This document shows positions 48,847 through 57,888 of a stretch of 64,000 bases of DNA, in pieces; positions within the stretch are counted from its first letter, which is position 1; each line of letters starts with the position of its first letter. Under the pieces are notes generated by a model that saw only the letters and a program-made list of their open reading frames with translations, searched no databases and was not told the DNA's origin. This DNA is from an uncultured Lachnospiraceae bacterium (GTDB lineage Bacteria; Bacillota; Clostridia; Lachnospirales; Lachnospiraceae), in contig CANPUE010000008.1 in the NCBI GenBank assembly GCA_947577185.1, positions 1 to 64,000 on the forward strand, in the 5' to 3' direction. A program made the translations under genes and the position numbers.

Positions 48847-50127
48847 TTATTTTTCTACCTGCTCATCAATCGCTTTTCCGATATCTGATCTCAGATATTT
48901 ATTTTCAAAAGTAACCCACGACGCAGCCTCATAAGCATTTGCCCGCGCCGATCGCAATGACTCTCCCTTAGCCGTTACGCCTAGCACTCTGCCGCCGTTT
49001 GTTACGATCCCCTCCTGCGTCAGCTTCGTGCCCGCATGGAAGCAATAATAGCCGTCCTTTTCCTCAAATTTCTCGAGACCACTGATCACATAGCCTTTCT
49101 CATAAGAAAGCGGATAGCCGTCGGAAGCCAGAACCACACAGACTGCGGCATTGTCCTCGAATTCCAGATGCAGCTGGTCTAACGTGCCGTCGATACAGGC
49201 ATCCATCACGTCAATGATATCGTTTTTCATACGGGGCAGAACCACCTGCGCTTCCGGATCACCGAAACGTGCATTGTACTCCAGAACTCTTGGCCCCTTT
49301 TCGGTTAACATAAGTCCAAAAAAGATGATTCCCTGAAACGGTCTCCCCTCCGCAGCCATAGCATCCACCGTAGCCTGATAAATATGTTCTCTGCAGAAAT
49401 CATCCACTTCTTTCGTATAAAAAGGACTGGGGGAAAAAGTTCCCATTCCTCCGGTGTTCAGACCCGTATCGCCGTCTCCTGCGCGTTTGTGATCCTGTGC
49501 GGACGACATGATCTGAATGGTCTTACCATCCACAAAGGAAAGTACAGAAACTTCCCTGCCGGTCATAAACTCTTCAATGACAATGCGGTTCCCCGAATCA
49601 CCGAACTTTTTCTCCTCCATAATCGTTTTGATACCGTCTTTTGCTTCCTGCAGGTTATTGCAGATCAAAACGCCTTTTCCAAGCGCCAGCCCGTCAGCCT
49701 TTAATACAATCGGCATATCCGCCGTTTCCAGATACGCAAGCGCTGTTTTTGCGTCGTCGAAGATTTCATAAGCCGCTGTCGGGATATGATACTTTTTCAT
49801 CAAATCCTTAGAAAATGCCTTACTGCCTTCCAAAATGGCCGCATTCTTCTTTGGCCCGAATGTCCGCAGCCCCGCTGCTTCCATCACATCTGTCAGCCCG
49901 CCGACTAACGGATCATCAGGCCCGACGATCACAAGATCAACAGCCTTCTCTTTCGCAAAATCGGCCAGCGCGTCAAATTCCATCACCCCGATCGGAACAC
50001 ATTCTGCGACCTGCCCGATCCCGGCATTTCCGGGCGCACAGTAAATCTTATCCACGCGCGCGCTTTTTGCCACGCTCACAGCAATCGCATGTTCTCTGCC
50101 GCCGCTGCCTACGATCAAAACTTTCAT
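48847..50127 (-). CDS. purD: Phosphoribosylamine-glycine ligase
   Basis: MKVLIVGSGGREHAIAVSVAKS; VLKADGLALGKGV. Confidence 0.97.
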   Translation of the reverse strand: MKVLIVGSGGREHAIAVSVAKSARVDKIYCAPGNAGIGQVAECVPIGVMEFDALADFAKEKAVDLVIVGPDDPLVGGLTDVMEAAGLRTFGPKKNAAILEGSKAFSKDLMKKYHIPTAAYEIFDDAKTALAYLETADMPIVLKADGLALGKGVLICNNLQEAKDGIKTIMEEKKFGDSGNRIVIEEFMTGREVSVLSFVDGKTIQIMSSAQDHKRAGDGDTGLNTGGMGTFSPSPFYTKEVDDFCREHIYQATVDAMAAEGRPFQGIIFFGLMLTEKGPRVLEYNARFGDPEAQVVLPRMKNDIIDVMDACIDGTLDQLHLEFEDNAAVCVVLASDGYPLSYEKGYVISGLEKFEEKDGYYCFHAGTKLTQEGIVTNGGRVLGVTAKGESLRSARANAYEAASWVTFENKYLRSDIGKAIDEQVEK

Positions 50128-50163
50128 ACCGCACCTTACCCCTTTCCAAACCCATTCTTTTCC

Positions 50164-50790
50164 CTAGTTAAGAAGTCTTACTCTTCCGTTTTCTATTGTC
50201 ACGTCTCCGTTTGCGATCATATGTATCGCGCGGGGCAGGATCTCCCACTCCGCCTGTTCCATCACCCTTTTTTGCAGAGTCTCCGGCGTATCGTCCTGCT
50301 CCACCATAACTGCTTTCTGCAAAAAGATCGGCCCGGTATCTGTTCCCTCATCCACAAAATGAACGGTGGCCCCCGTCACCTTTACACCTCTCTCCAATGC
50401 TTTCTCATGTACTTTCAGACCATAAAAGCCGGTTCCGCAAAAGGAGGGAATGAGCGAAGGATGGATGTTGATGATCCGGTTCGCATACCGCGCAAACATT
50501 TTTTCCGGCAAAACGACGAGAAAACCGGCAAGCACGATCAAATCCGGTTTTTTCTCTTCCACGGCCTCTATGAGCCGTTCATGAAACGCTTCCCTGTCCG
50601 GAAAGTCTTTTGGCGAAACGCACAATGCATCAATACCGGCCGCTTTTGCACGCTCTAACGCATAGGCACCGTGATTGTTGCTGATCACGCGGACAATCTC
50701 CGCATTCGTAATGTTTCCCTGCCTGATCCCGTCAATAATGGCCTGCAGATTGGTGCCGCCGCCGGACACACACACCAATACCCTTAACAT
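50164..50790 (-). CDS. purN: Phosphoribosylglycinamide formyltransferase
   Basis: [39 protein letters not shown]. Confidence 0.97.
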   Translation of the reverse strand: MLRVLVCVSGGGTNLQAIIDGIRQGNITNAEIVRVISNNHGAYALERAKAAGIDALCVSPKDFPDREAFHERLIEAVEEKKPDLIVLAGFLVVLPEKMFARYANRIINIHPSLIPSFCGTGFYGLKVHEKALERGVKVTGATVHFVDEGTDTGPIFLQKAVMVEQDDTPETLQKRVMEQAEWEILPRAIHMIANGDVTIENGRVRLLN

Positions 50791-51809
50791 AACGTGACTC
50801 CTTTTTCTCCGGCTGCCGTCTCCCCGATCACGTAAGGCGTCTCGCCCGCCGCTTTGACCGCCTCTAACGTCTGATCCACATCATCGCTGTTAACGGCAAG
50901 CACCATGCCGATGCCCATATTATAAGTATTATACATCATTTTTTCTTCCAGGTTTCCTGCTTTTTGCAGTAATTCAAAAATCGGAAGGACCGGATAGCTG
51001 TCTTTGCGGATTCTGGCCTGAATACCATCCGGCAGCATTCTCGGAATATTCTCATAAAAACCGCCGCCCGTGATATGACTGCACCCTTTGATGGTCACGC
51101 CCGCCTCTTTGACTGCCCGCAGTGCCTTTACATAAATCTTTGTCGGCGTAATCAGGGTTTCGCCAAGCGTCGCTCCCAGCTCTTCATAGTAAGTATTCAG
51201 ATTTTCCTTTGTCATCTCGAACACTTTCCTGACAAGCGAAAAACCATTGCTGTGGACACCGGAAGAAGCGATTCCGATCAGCGTATCCTGCGGTTTGATC
51301 TGTGCTCCGGTGATCAGCTTCGCCTCGTCTACAATGCCGACGGCAAAGCCCGCGAGGTCATATTCATCTTCCGGATAAAATCCCGGCATCTCCGCGGTCT
51401 CACCGCCAATCAGCGCTGCGCCGGACTGGAGGCACCCATCGGAAACCCCTTTGACGATCGTCGCGATCTTTTCCGGATAATTTTTGCCGCAGGCAATATA
51501 ATCTAAGAAAAACAGCGGTTCTCCGCCCGCGCATGCAATGTCGTTTACACACATGGCAACACAGTCTACACCGACCGTATCATGTTTATCCATCAAAAAA
51601 GCCAGTTTCAGCTTGGTGCCGACACCGTCTGTTCCTGACACAAGCGTCGGTTTTTCCATATCTTTCATCTGTGCAAGGGAAAAAGCCCCCGAAAAACCGC
51701 CGATCCCGCCCAATACTTCCGGCCGCATCGTCTCTTTCACATATTTTTTCATCAGTTCCACGGATTTGTATCCCGCTTCTATATCAACGCCCGCTGTCTT
51801 ATAATCCAT
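50784..51809 (-). CDS. purM: Phosphoribosylformylglycinamidine cyclo-ligase
   Basis: [46 protein letters not shown]. Confidence 0.97.
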   Translation of the reverse strand: MDYKTAGVDIEAGYKSVELMKKYVKETMRPEVLGGIGGFSGAFSLAQMKDMEKPTLVSGTDGVGTKLKLAFLMDKHDTVGVDCVAMCVNDIACAGGEPLFFLDYIACGKNYPEKIATIVKGVSDGCLQSGAALIGGETAEMPGFYPEDEYDLAGFAVGIVDEAKLITGAQIKPQDTLIGIASSGVHSNGFSLVRKVFEMTKENLNTYYEELGATLGETLITPTKIYVKALRAVKEAGVTIKGCSHITGGGFYENIPRMLPDGIQARIRKDSYPVLPIFELLQKAGNLEEKMMYNTYNMGIGMVLAVNSDDVDQTLEAVKAAGETPYVIGETAAGEKGVTLC

Positions 51810-51852
51810 CTCGTGCGAACTCCTTTCTGGCTGTACTTCTCTTCGTTGTCCG

Positions 51853-52356
51853 TTATTTATAATTTTGATAACCTGTTTCCTGTAATCTGGCGTCTTTCTC
51901 CTGGACGCTCTTTTTTAATTTTTCTGAATAGTCTTTCAGTTTGTCTAAGAGCGCCGCATCAGACGTCGCGAGGATCTTTGCCGCAAGGATACCGGCATTT
52001 TGCCCGCCGCCGATCGCGACTGTCGCAACCGGGATACCGGAAGGCATCTGCACGATAGAATACAGGGAATCCACGCCTCCCAGATCGGATGTCTTCATCG
52101 GGATTCCGATCACAGGCATCGGAAAGATTGCCGCACACATACCCGGTAAATGCGCCGCTTTCCCTGCTCCGGCTATGATCACTTTAAATCCTCTGTTCTC
52201 TGCGCTTTTTGCATATTCGTAAAAGACATCCGGCTCCCTGTGAGCGGAAATGATCGCCATCTCATAAGAAATCCCGAACTCATCCAGAATTTCCGCTGCC
52301 TTTGCCATAACGGGCATATCGGAATCACTGCCCATAACAATACCAACCTGTGCCAT
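51853..52356 (-). CDS. purE: 5-(carboxyamino)imidazole ribonucleotide mutase
   Basis: [39 protein letters not shown]. Confidence 0.97.
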   Translation of the reverse strand: MAQVGIVMGSDSDMPVMAKAAEILDEFGISYEMAIISAHREPDVFYEYAKSAENRGFKVIIAGAGKAAHLPGMCAAIFPMPVIGIPMKTSDLGGVDSLYSIVQMPSGIPVATVAIGGGQNAGILAAKILATSDAALLDKLKDYSEKLKKSVQEKDARLQETGYQNYK

Positions 52357-52399
52357 GCTCTGACCCTCCTGTATTTTTTATGCTGTTCGATACTTTGCT

Positions 52400-52572
52400 T
52401 CTGACTCATCTGCAATCATGGCATATTTGAGCCCACGGCTCAAATTGCCGGTTGAAAAATCATTGCATCAGCATGATTTTTCATTCTAATAACCATGCCT
52501 TTCTCTCAACCTGCGAACTTTGGGCCGCAGGCGCAAATTCGCGGTTGAAAAATCTTTGATTTTTCAACCTAC
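52400..52572. repeat. Dispersed modular hairpin repeat, copy B (largest, multi-hairpin)
   Basis: Contains TGAAAAATCATGC-GCAATGATTTTTCA, ATTTGAGCC-GTG-GGCTCAAAT, a GCGAATTTG..CAAAGTTCGC stem and GGTTGAAAAATC-AAA-GATTTTTCAACC; shares segments with copies A and C. Confidence 0.8.
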
Positions 52573-52666
52573 TATATCTTGTGTAAGAATGACATAATTC
52601 TGTATCTAGTGTACTAAATTTTCCGTTAAGAATCAATATGTTTTACGCAAAACACTTCAATTCCAT

Positions 52667-54760
52667 TCAATTAAATGCTTCATTTAATGCCTCACAGCCC
52701 TTTAAAACAAACCTGCCCTCCAAAATGATCGGGATTACATCGCCTTCTTTCGTCACGACCGAGAGTTCCCCCAGCTCGTCATAAGGGATCGTGATGTCAG
52801 TGTGACAGTTAAAATACGCCTTACCGTCATCCTGCCCGCGCAGCAGGGAAATCTCATTGTCCCTGGCAATGATCTCTTTGCCGTCCGGGTTATACATTTT
52901 CACGTCCTCCGCGTGCGAATAGCAGGTATCGCCTACCGCAAAGTGCGGCCCTGTCTTCTCCGCTATCAATATCGGCATCTTGTCTTCTATCCCGTATTTC
53001 CTTGCCACAACATAGGCCGTTGTATTCGTTCCGATTGCAAATTCCCCGATCGGCAGCGTCTCATGATGAAACAGTAAATTCTCTCTGATATACTTTTTGT
53101 TCTCCTCTTCTGTCTGGAAATTAAAACAATTATACTCCGTGATCATGCCGTCCTGAAAACGGATCGATATATCCTTATATTCCAGTTCGTTTAAGAAGAC
53201 TCGCGTCACGTGCAGAATGCCCTCCGTTCCGGCAAGCTGCGGAGACGTAAAGACCTCTCCGACCGGAATATTGACATCCGCCACACAGTTTTCAAAATTT
53301 GTCTCTTTCTCAGGATCGTTTAACGTGTGCAGCTTTATTTTGAGACTGGTCCGGTTTTTGCCCATTCCCTTAACCAGCACGTAATCCCCTCTGTCAAGCG
53401 TGTCGATGATCGTCTGCTGGATCCCCCTGTAGAGCATATAATCCAGTGTATTGATGCGGATGAAGGCATCAAAGATCTCCTCATAGCGTTCACCGATCTC
53501 CGGGATGGGAAAAGCAATGATCGTAAAGCTTCTTTCCTCCCCCTTAATGTACTGATTCTGTATGGCACCTGCCTTCGAGATATATTCCACAGAAAGTTTC
53601 TGCTGTTTTTTCGACAGTCTGCACGCCGTGTCTTTGTTTGCCGGAACAAAAGGCTGTTCCCCGAAAATCTCCAAAACAGCAGGCCCGCCAAAAACTGCCG
53701 CTTCCTCTTTAAACTGTTCATAAGCGTTCTGCATACATTCGAGTCTGCGTTCTACGAGCTGACTGTCAAGGAAAAGCGCCTGATCTTCCCTGTGGTCATA
53801 ATCGAACTGCTTATTGGGATTGGCGCCGAAATAACCGTTCTTATTCACGCTGATCCCCTGAAAAATATTGGTGCCGGAACGGTAGATCGTCGGCTTCAAC
53901 CCGATCTGATCAAAATTGCGGATGGCGGCCCGCATCATCCGCTCAAACCCGATGCAATAACGCACGTTCACACTCTTTTTGATGGATATGTCCTTATTAC
54001 ACACTTCGAAACCAATGCGGTACCCCTCCGTGTACGTATCCGCCATCAGCCTGATTGTCTCTTCCGGCAGTTCCAGCAGATGCTCTGCTGTCCGGATTTC
54101 ATTTTCTGACACATATTCTCCATAATAATACAGATACCGCAGATCAGACAGATCACTTTCCATCACGATCCTCGCCGCGAAGTCTCTCTGCGGCAGTACC
54201 ACAGAAGCCACTTTTTCACAGGCCGCCGTCTCATAATAGTCGCTCACATACCAGTATAGTATATCTCTGATCTCTTCTGCTTTTGGAAACGCCTCCTCCT
54301 GTGCCGCACACAAAAAGGCCTGGTACACCTCCAGCAATAATTCCATACGTATCAGCATGTCACTCATCGACTGCTCATAGGCGGCCGCAATCATACCGCG
54401 CAGCTCCGCACATAAAAAGGAAAGCGGCTGTCCCATCTCCTTCCCGAAACATACCGCCGCAAAATCCGGATCCGCATAGCTGTGTCCGTAATTCTCCGGT
54501 AAGATATCTTCATACAGTTTGTGATTTTTCTCCTGTAATTCTTCCATGGAAGCACGATAGAGAGCGCCGTCCGCCACAAAGTCCCAGGTCTCTTTCATCA
54601 GCAGTGCAAATTCCGCCATTTTTGCAAAATAACTGCGATACGGTTCTTCACATCTGCCTTCCTGCGGTATCTGCCCGATCCGCTCCCATGCGAGCAAAAA
54701 ACGTTCTTCTTCCAGTTCCTTCTTTTCTTCATTCATGATAGTTTCGTGCATATGGATCAA
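52667..54760 (-). CDS. M29-like (thermophilic metalloprotease/aminopeptidase-type) peptidase with long N-terminal extension
   Basis: C-terminal half: FENCVADVNIPVGEVFTSPQLAGTEGILHV, IGEFAIGTNTTAYVVARKYG, ILIAEKTGPHFAVGDTCYSHAED. Confidence 0.72.
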   Translation of the reverse strand: MIHMHETIMNEEKKELEEERFLLAWERIGQIPQEGRCEEPYRSYFAKMAEFALLMKETWDFVADGALYRASMEELQEKNHKLYEDILPENYGHSYADPDFAAVCFGKEMGQPLSFLCAELRGMIAAAYEQSMSDMLIRMELLLEVYQAFLCAAQEEAFPKAEEIRDILYWYVSDYYETAACEKVASVVLPQRDFAARIVMESDLSDLRYLYYYGEYVSENEIRTAEHLLELPEETIRLMADTYTEGYRIGFEVCNKDISIKKSVNVRYCIGFERMMRAAIRNFDQIGLKPTIYRSGTNIFQGISVNKNGYFGANPNKQFDYDHREDQALFLDSQLVERRLECMQNAYEQFKEEAAVFGGPAVLEIFGEQPFVPANKDTACRLSKKQQKLSVEYISKAGAIQNQYIKGEERSFTIIAFPIPEIGERYEEIFDAFIRINTLDYMLYRGIQQTIIDTLDRGDYVLVKGMGKNRTSLKIKLHTLNDPEKETNFENCVADVNIPVGEVFTSPQLAGTEGILHVTRVFLNELEYKDISIRFQDGMITEYNCFNFQTEEENKKYIRENLLFHHETLPIGEFAIGTNTTAYVVARKYGIEDKMPILIAEKTGPHFAVGDTCYSHAEDVKMYNPDGKEIIARDNEISLLRGQDDGKAYFNCHTDITIPYDELGELSVVTKEGDVIPIILEGRFVLKGCEALNEAFN

Positions 54761-54835
54761 GTCCTTTCCAGATTTTTATATATTTCAGTTAATTTCCTGT
54801 TTCTCTGCTTCCTCTGAATCAAAAACAACGACCGC

Positions 54836-55174
54836 TCACCCGATCTCATACGCTCCCGCATACAGAATCGCGCTTATTATCATGAGCGCCAGCACATTTA
54901 AGAAAATGCCGAGATAAGAAAAAAAGTAAAACTTATCCCGTTCTGTCCTCGAAACCATTCCGAGTCCCACGCCCACAAAGGCAAAGATTGTCACAAGAAG
55001 CGCCGCCGCTCCGTACTGCCCCGGTATCTGACCCGCACTCCGGTAACTCATAACGAGCGTATAGACGAGCGTGATGAGCGAAATCACCCCCAGTATCGTC
55101 GCCATGATCCCTTTTTGCGTGTGACTCTTATTGGTAAACATATAACTGTTTTTGTGGCTCATCTCAATAACCAT
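54836..55174 (-). CDS. Small integral membrane protein, conserved hypothetical
   Basis: About 112 aa with three predicted TM segments; the start may be 55174 or the internal ATG (MSHKNS) at 55162. Confidence 0.7.
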   Translation of the reverse strand: MVIEMSHKNSYMFTNKSHTQKGIMATILGVISLITLVYTLVMSYRSAGQIPGQYGAAALLVTIFAFVGVGLGMVSRTERDKFYFFSYLGIFLNVLALMIISAILYAGAYEIG

Positions 55175-55201
55175 GCCTTTCTCTCAGCCTGCCGGTTGAA
55201 A
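55166..55201. repeat. Dispersed modular repeat, copy C (partial)
   Basis: aataaccatgcctttctctcagcctgc matches copy B 52488-52514 at 26 of 27 positions. Confidence 0.75.
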
Positions 55202-55259
55202 CTGATTTCGTCCCAAAATCTGTAAATGGGCATTTCCGGCGGAAATACCCATTCATTTC

Positions 55260-55412
55260 TCAGAATAATATTTTATTTCTGCCTGCCAGAAGCTTGGCGC
55301 CTCCAATGATCAGCAAAATGCCGCTTGTCACTCCGATTACCAGGGATACCACACCGACTGCAACATTCATTGCTCCGGCGCCGCCCATCGTTTTATATGT
55401 TTTTTCTTCCAT
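55260..55412 (-). CDS. 50-aa small hydrophobic (membrane) protein, not in the supplied ORF track
   Basis: MEEKTYKTMGGAGAMNVAVGVVSLVIGVTSGILLIIGGAKLLAGRNKILF; GGAGGG Shine-Dalgarno just upstream; hairpin downstream (55225-55253). Confidence 0.7.
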   Translation of the reverse strand: MEEKTYKTMGGAGAMNVAVGVVSLVIGVTSGILLIIGGAKLLAGRNKILF

Positions 55413-55438
55413 ACTGCCGCCCTCCGTTTTCCACGTAA

Positions 55439-56116
55439 TTATTTTGCTCCGTACTGTGCATAATATGCGTCAATCGATGCCTTTAGTGTATCGTCAATGT
55501 AAACGGTTCCCTGATATGGCCTGTTGTGCAGGCAGGTAACCACCTCTTCCATTGTGACAATCGCGTTCGTCTCAAACCCGTATTTATCTCTGATCTCTAC
55601 AAGCGCGCTCTTCTCACTCTCGAGACCTCTTTCCATGCGGTTTAAGGATACCATTAATCCTCTGATCTCCACATCAGCCTGCGCTTTGATAATCGGGAAC
55701 GTCTCTTCGATTGATTTTCCCGAAGTTGTGACATCCTCAATGATGACCACTTTATCGCCGTCTTTTAATTTACTGCCCAAAAGGATGCCAACGTCACCAT
55801 GATCCTTCACTTCTTTCCTGTTCGAGCAGTATCTCACTTCTTTGCCGTACAGTTCGCTGATCGCCATCGCTGTTGCAACTGCAAGCGGAATTCCTTTATA
55901 AGCAGGCCCAAACAGTACATCAAAATCAAGTCCATAGCAATCGTGGATCGCTCTGGCATAATATTCTCCTAATCTGCGCAGCTGCATTCCTGTCACGTAT
56001 GCTCCTGCATTCATAAAAAACGGAGATTTTCTTCCGCTCTTTAAAGTGAAATCACCAAATTTAAGTACCTGGCTGTCTACCATAAATTCAATAAACTGCT
56101 GTTTGTATTGTTCCAT
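55439..56116 (-). CDS. pyrE: Orotate phosphoribosyltransferase
   Basis: MEQYKQQFIEFMVDSQVLKFGDFTLKSGRKSPFFMNAGAY; VVIIEDVTTSGKSIEETF (PRPP loop). Confidence 0.95.
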   Translation of the reverse strand: MEQYKQQFIEFMVDSQVLKFGDFTLKSGRKSPFFMNAGAYVTGMQLRRLGEYYARAIHDCYGLDFDVLFGPAYKGIPLAVATAMAISELYGKEVRYCSNRKEVKDHGDVGILLGSKLKDGDKVVIIEDVTTSGKSIEETFPIIKAQADVEIRGLMVSLNRMERGLESEKSALVEIRDKYGFETNAIVTMEEVVTCLHNRPYQGTVYIDDTLKASIDAYYAQYGAK

Positions 56117-56176
56117 ATTCGTCGGGCCCCTTTCAGATTGTTTGCACATTTAGTTTAACATGAAAATGTGTTTTTA

Positions 56177-56860
56177 TCAATCAGTTTGCTTTTGTTCTTC
56201 CCCGCTTTCCTGTATCGTCCTGTAAATGCCGTCCCAGATTCTCCGCTCTAAATATGAAAAGATCTGCGCCAGAATGACCGCTTTTTCTTCTTCACTTTCA
56301 CAGCCTTCCAAAATCTGAATAATGAGACTGGTCTGTTCCGTTCTCTGCTGCAATGGAGCTTCCAGGATATAGCACGCCTTTTTTATCTCTTTGCACCGTT
56401 TGTCACTGATCTCCCGAAACTTATCATTCTCCATATAAATTCCTTTGTCTAATGAAAAGTACGGAAGCCTGATGTCTATCCACAAATAGTACAGCGCATA
56501 AATTTTTTCTTCCTCTAAATCCAGCAAAGCACCATCTTGAATCGAGTTCCATAATTTCCGGTAAAATTTCCCGCATTCCAGGCCCTGTTGGAGCAGTTTC
56601 GTCAATATGCCGTCAATCAGTTTATTGCAGCGATTCTTTAAACTATACAGCGTTTCATCCGTGAAGTATAAAGATTGATTTTCTTCTCTGAATGTCTGAA
56701 TCTCCACAGCGTTCTCCAGAAAATACTGCAATACATCACTTTGATCTTCCTGACAGACAATCAACCGATATACTTCCTGCGCCGCATCAATCCCCGCTCT
56801 GTCTGTGTCTTCCAATATAACTGATAATGCCTCTGTAAACTCTTTTGAAATCATTGACAT
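56177..56860 (-). CDS. Unknown 227-aa protein of the nitrilase-associated module
   Basis: Acidic, apparently helical; starts 21 nt after the stop of the winged-helix gene. No family recognised. Confidence 0.7.
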   Translation of the reverse strand: MSMISKEFTEALSVILEDTDRAGIDAAQEVYRLIVCQEDQSDVLQYFLENAVEIQTFREENQSLYFTDETLYSLKNRCNKLIDGILTKLLQQGLECGKFYRKLWNSIQDGALLDLEEEKIYALYYLWIDIRLPYFSLDKGIYMENDKFREISDKRCKEIKKACYILEAPLQQRTEQTSLIIQILEGCESEEEKAVILAQIFSYLERRIWDGIYRTIQESGEEQKQTD

Positions 56861-56881
56861 GATATATTCGCCTCCAAGCCG

Positions 56882-57817
56882 CTAATTTAAAATAGGGACA
56901 TTCTCTTCACAGGATACGCTCCGGCTGACAAAGCAAGCGATATAATGCCCCCAATTTACATTAGGATTCACTCCACCTCCCATATCAGCCAGACCTCTCC
57001 GATGCGCCTCCCTGCTACGTTTCATCACTGTCTCATTAAATAAATCTCGCACACTGGAACTCCTGTTTTCATCCAGACAGGAAACCTTGATATCATTACA
57101 TATCTCTTTATTGACCGCATACACAGGTTTATATTCTTTCCTGTCAACGACTTTATTCGCAATAAACTGCTCTGCAGACAGGAATTCATTCCCAAACCAG
57201 GCATTTTTACTGTTTACAAAAACAGAATTTACAAAAAAATCTGGCCATGTCCCGCGCTTTTGTATTTTTTCAGAATTCTCACCGGCAATCGCTTTACAGA
57301 CTTTTCTGCCCCGTTCCTGTATATAATAATATTTTTCGCGGCCGATGCGGTTATGGGTGAACAGACCGTCCGGCTCCAGGCGTGCGATCAGCTGGGACAA
57401 CTCGGAAGGCTTCTTCTTTCCCCGTCCTGCCAGATCTCTGTGGTTGATACCCGGCTCCTGCTCCATTGCCCGCAGAAGCCAGAAATAATTATGATATTTC
57501 CTGATCAGTCTTTCCAGATCAGACGCTTCCTCTCTGCGCTCCCGTTTTCTCTCTTCTACCTTCATAGCGCCCCAGATACTTCCCAATAAAAAGACATTTT
57601 CTTTTGAAAATTCATCCAGATTTCGATAGCTCCAGATTTCGCTGAGACTGTTTGAGAGATTATTTTCCTCGCAGGACACAGTAACTCTCTCACCGCCGCA
57701 CAGTACGTCAACGATTCCATCAAAATAAATGTATGCCTGTTCCTCCTGAATACGCTTTTTCTTCTCTATTCTTTGCCATATTGTCTCACTGATATTCTGT
57801 AATCTTGTTTTTTCCAT
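56882..57817 (-). CDS. Winged-helix (MarR-like HTH) domain protein of the nitrilase-associated module
   Basis: WLLRAMEQEPGINHRDLAGRGKKKPSELSQLIARLEPDGLFTHNRIGREKYYYIQERGRKVCKAI resembles a winged helix; unrecognised flanks. Confidence 0.7.
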   Translation of the reverse strand: MEKTRLQNISETIWQRIEKKKRIQEEQAYIYFDGIVDVLCGGERVTVSCEENNLSNSLSEIWSYRNLDEFSKENVFLLGSIWGAMKVEERKRERREEASDLERLIRKYHNYFWLLRAMEQEPGINHRDLAGRGKKKPSELSQLIARLEPDGLFTHNRIGREKYYYIQERGRKVCKAIAGENSEKIQKRGTWPDFFVNSVFVNSKNAWFGNEFLSAEQFIANKVVDRKEYKPVYAVNKEICNDIKVSCLDENRSSSVRDLFNETVMKRSREAHRRGLADMGGGVNPNVNWGHYIACFVSRSVSCEENVPILN

Positions 57818-57830
57818 ATATGTTATCCCC

Positions 57831-57864
57831 TAAACAATTTATAAACTGTTTATACTTTAGTATA
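57831..57864 (-). promoter_or_regulatory. Overlapping palindromes upstream of the winged-helix gene (putative operator)
   Basis: TAAACAATTTATAAACTGTTTA (20 of 22 positions symmetric) followed by TATACTTTAGTATA, starting 14 nt upstream of the ATG. Confidence 0.6.
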
Positions 57865-57888
57865 CCCAATCAAAAAAAAAATTACAAT

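Noticed and set aside
52668-52686. attaaatgcttcatttaat hairpin at the end of the M29-like gene
   Set aside because: Lies in the coding end (repeat of codons for EALNEAFN) with no T-run; likely coincidental.
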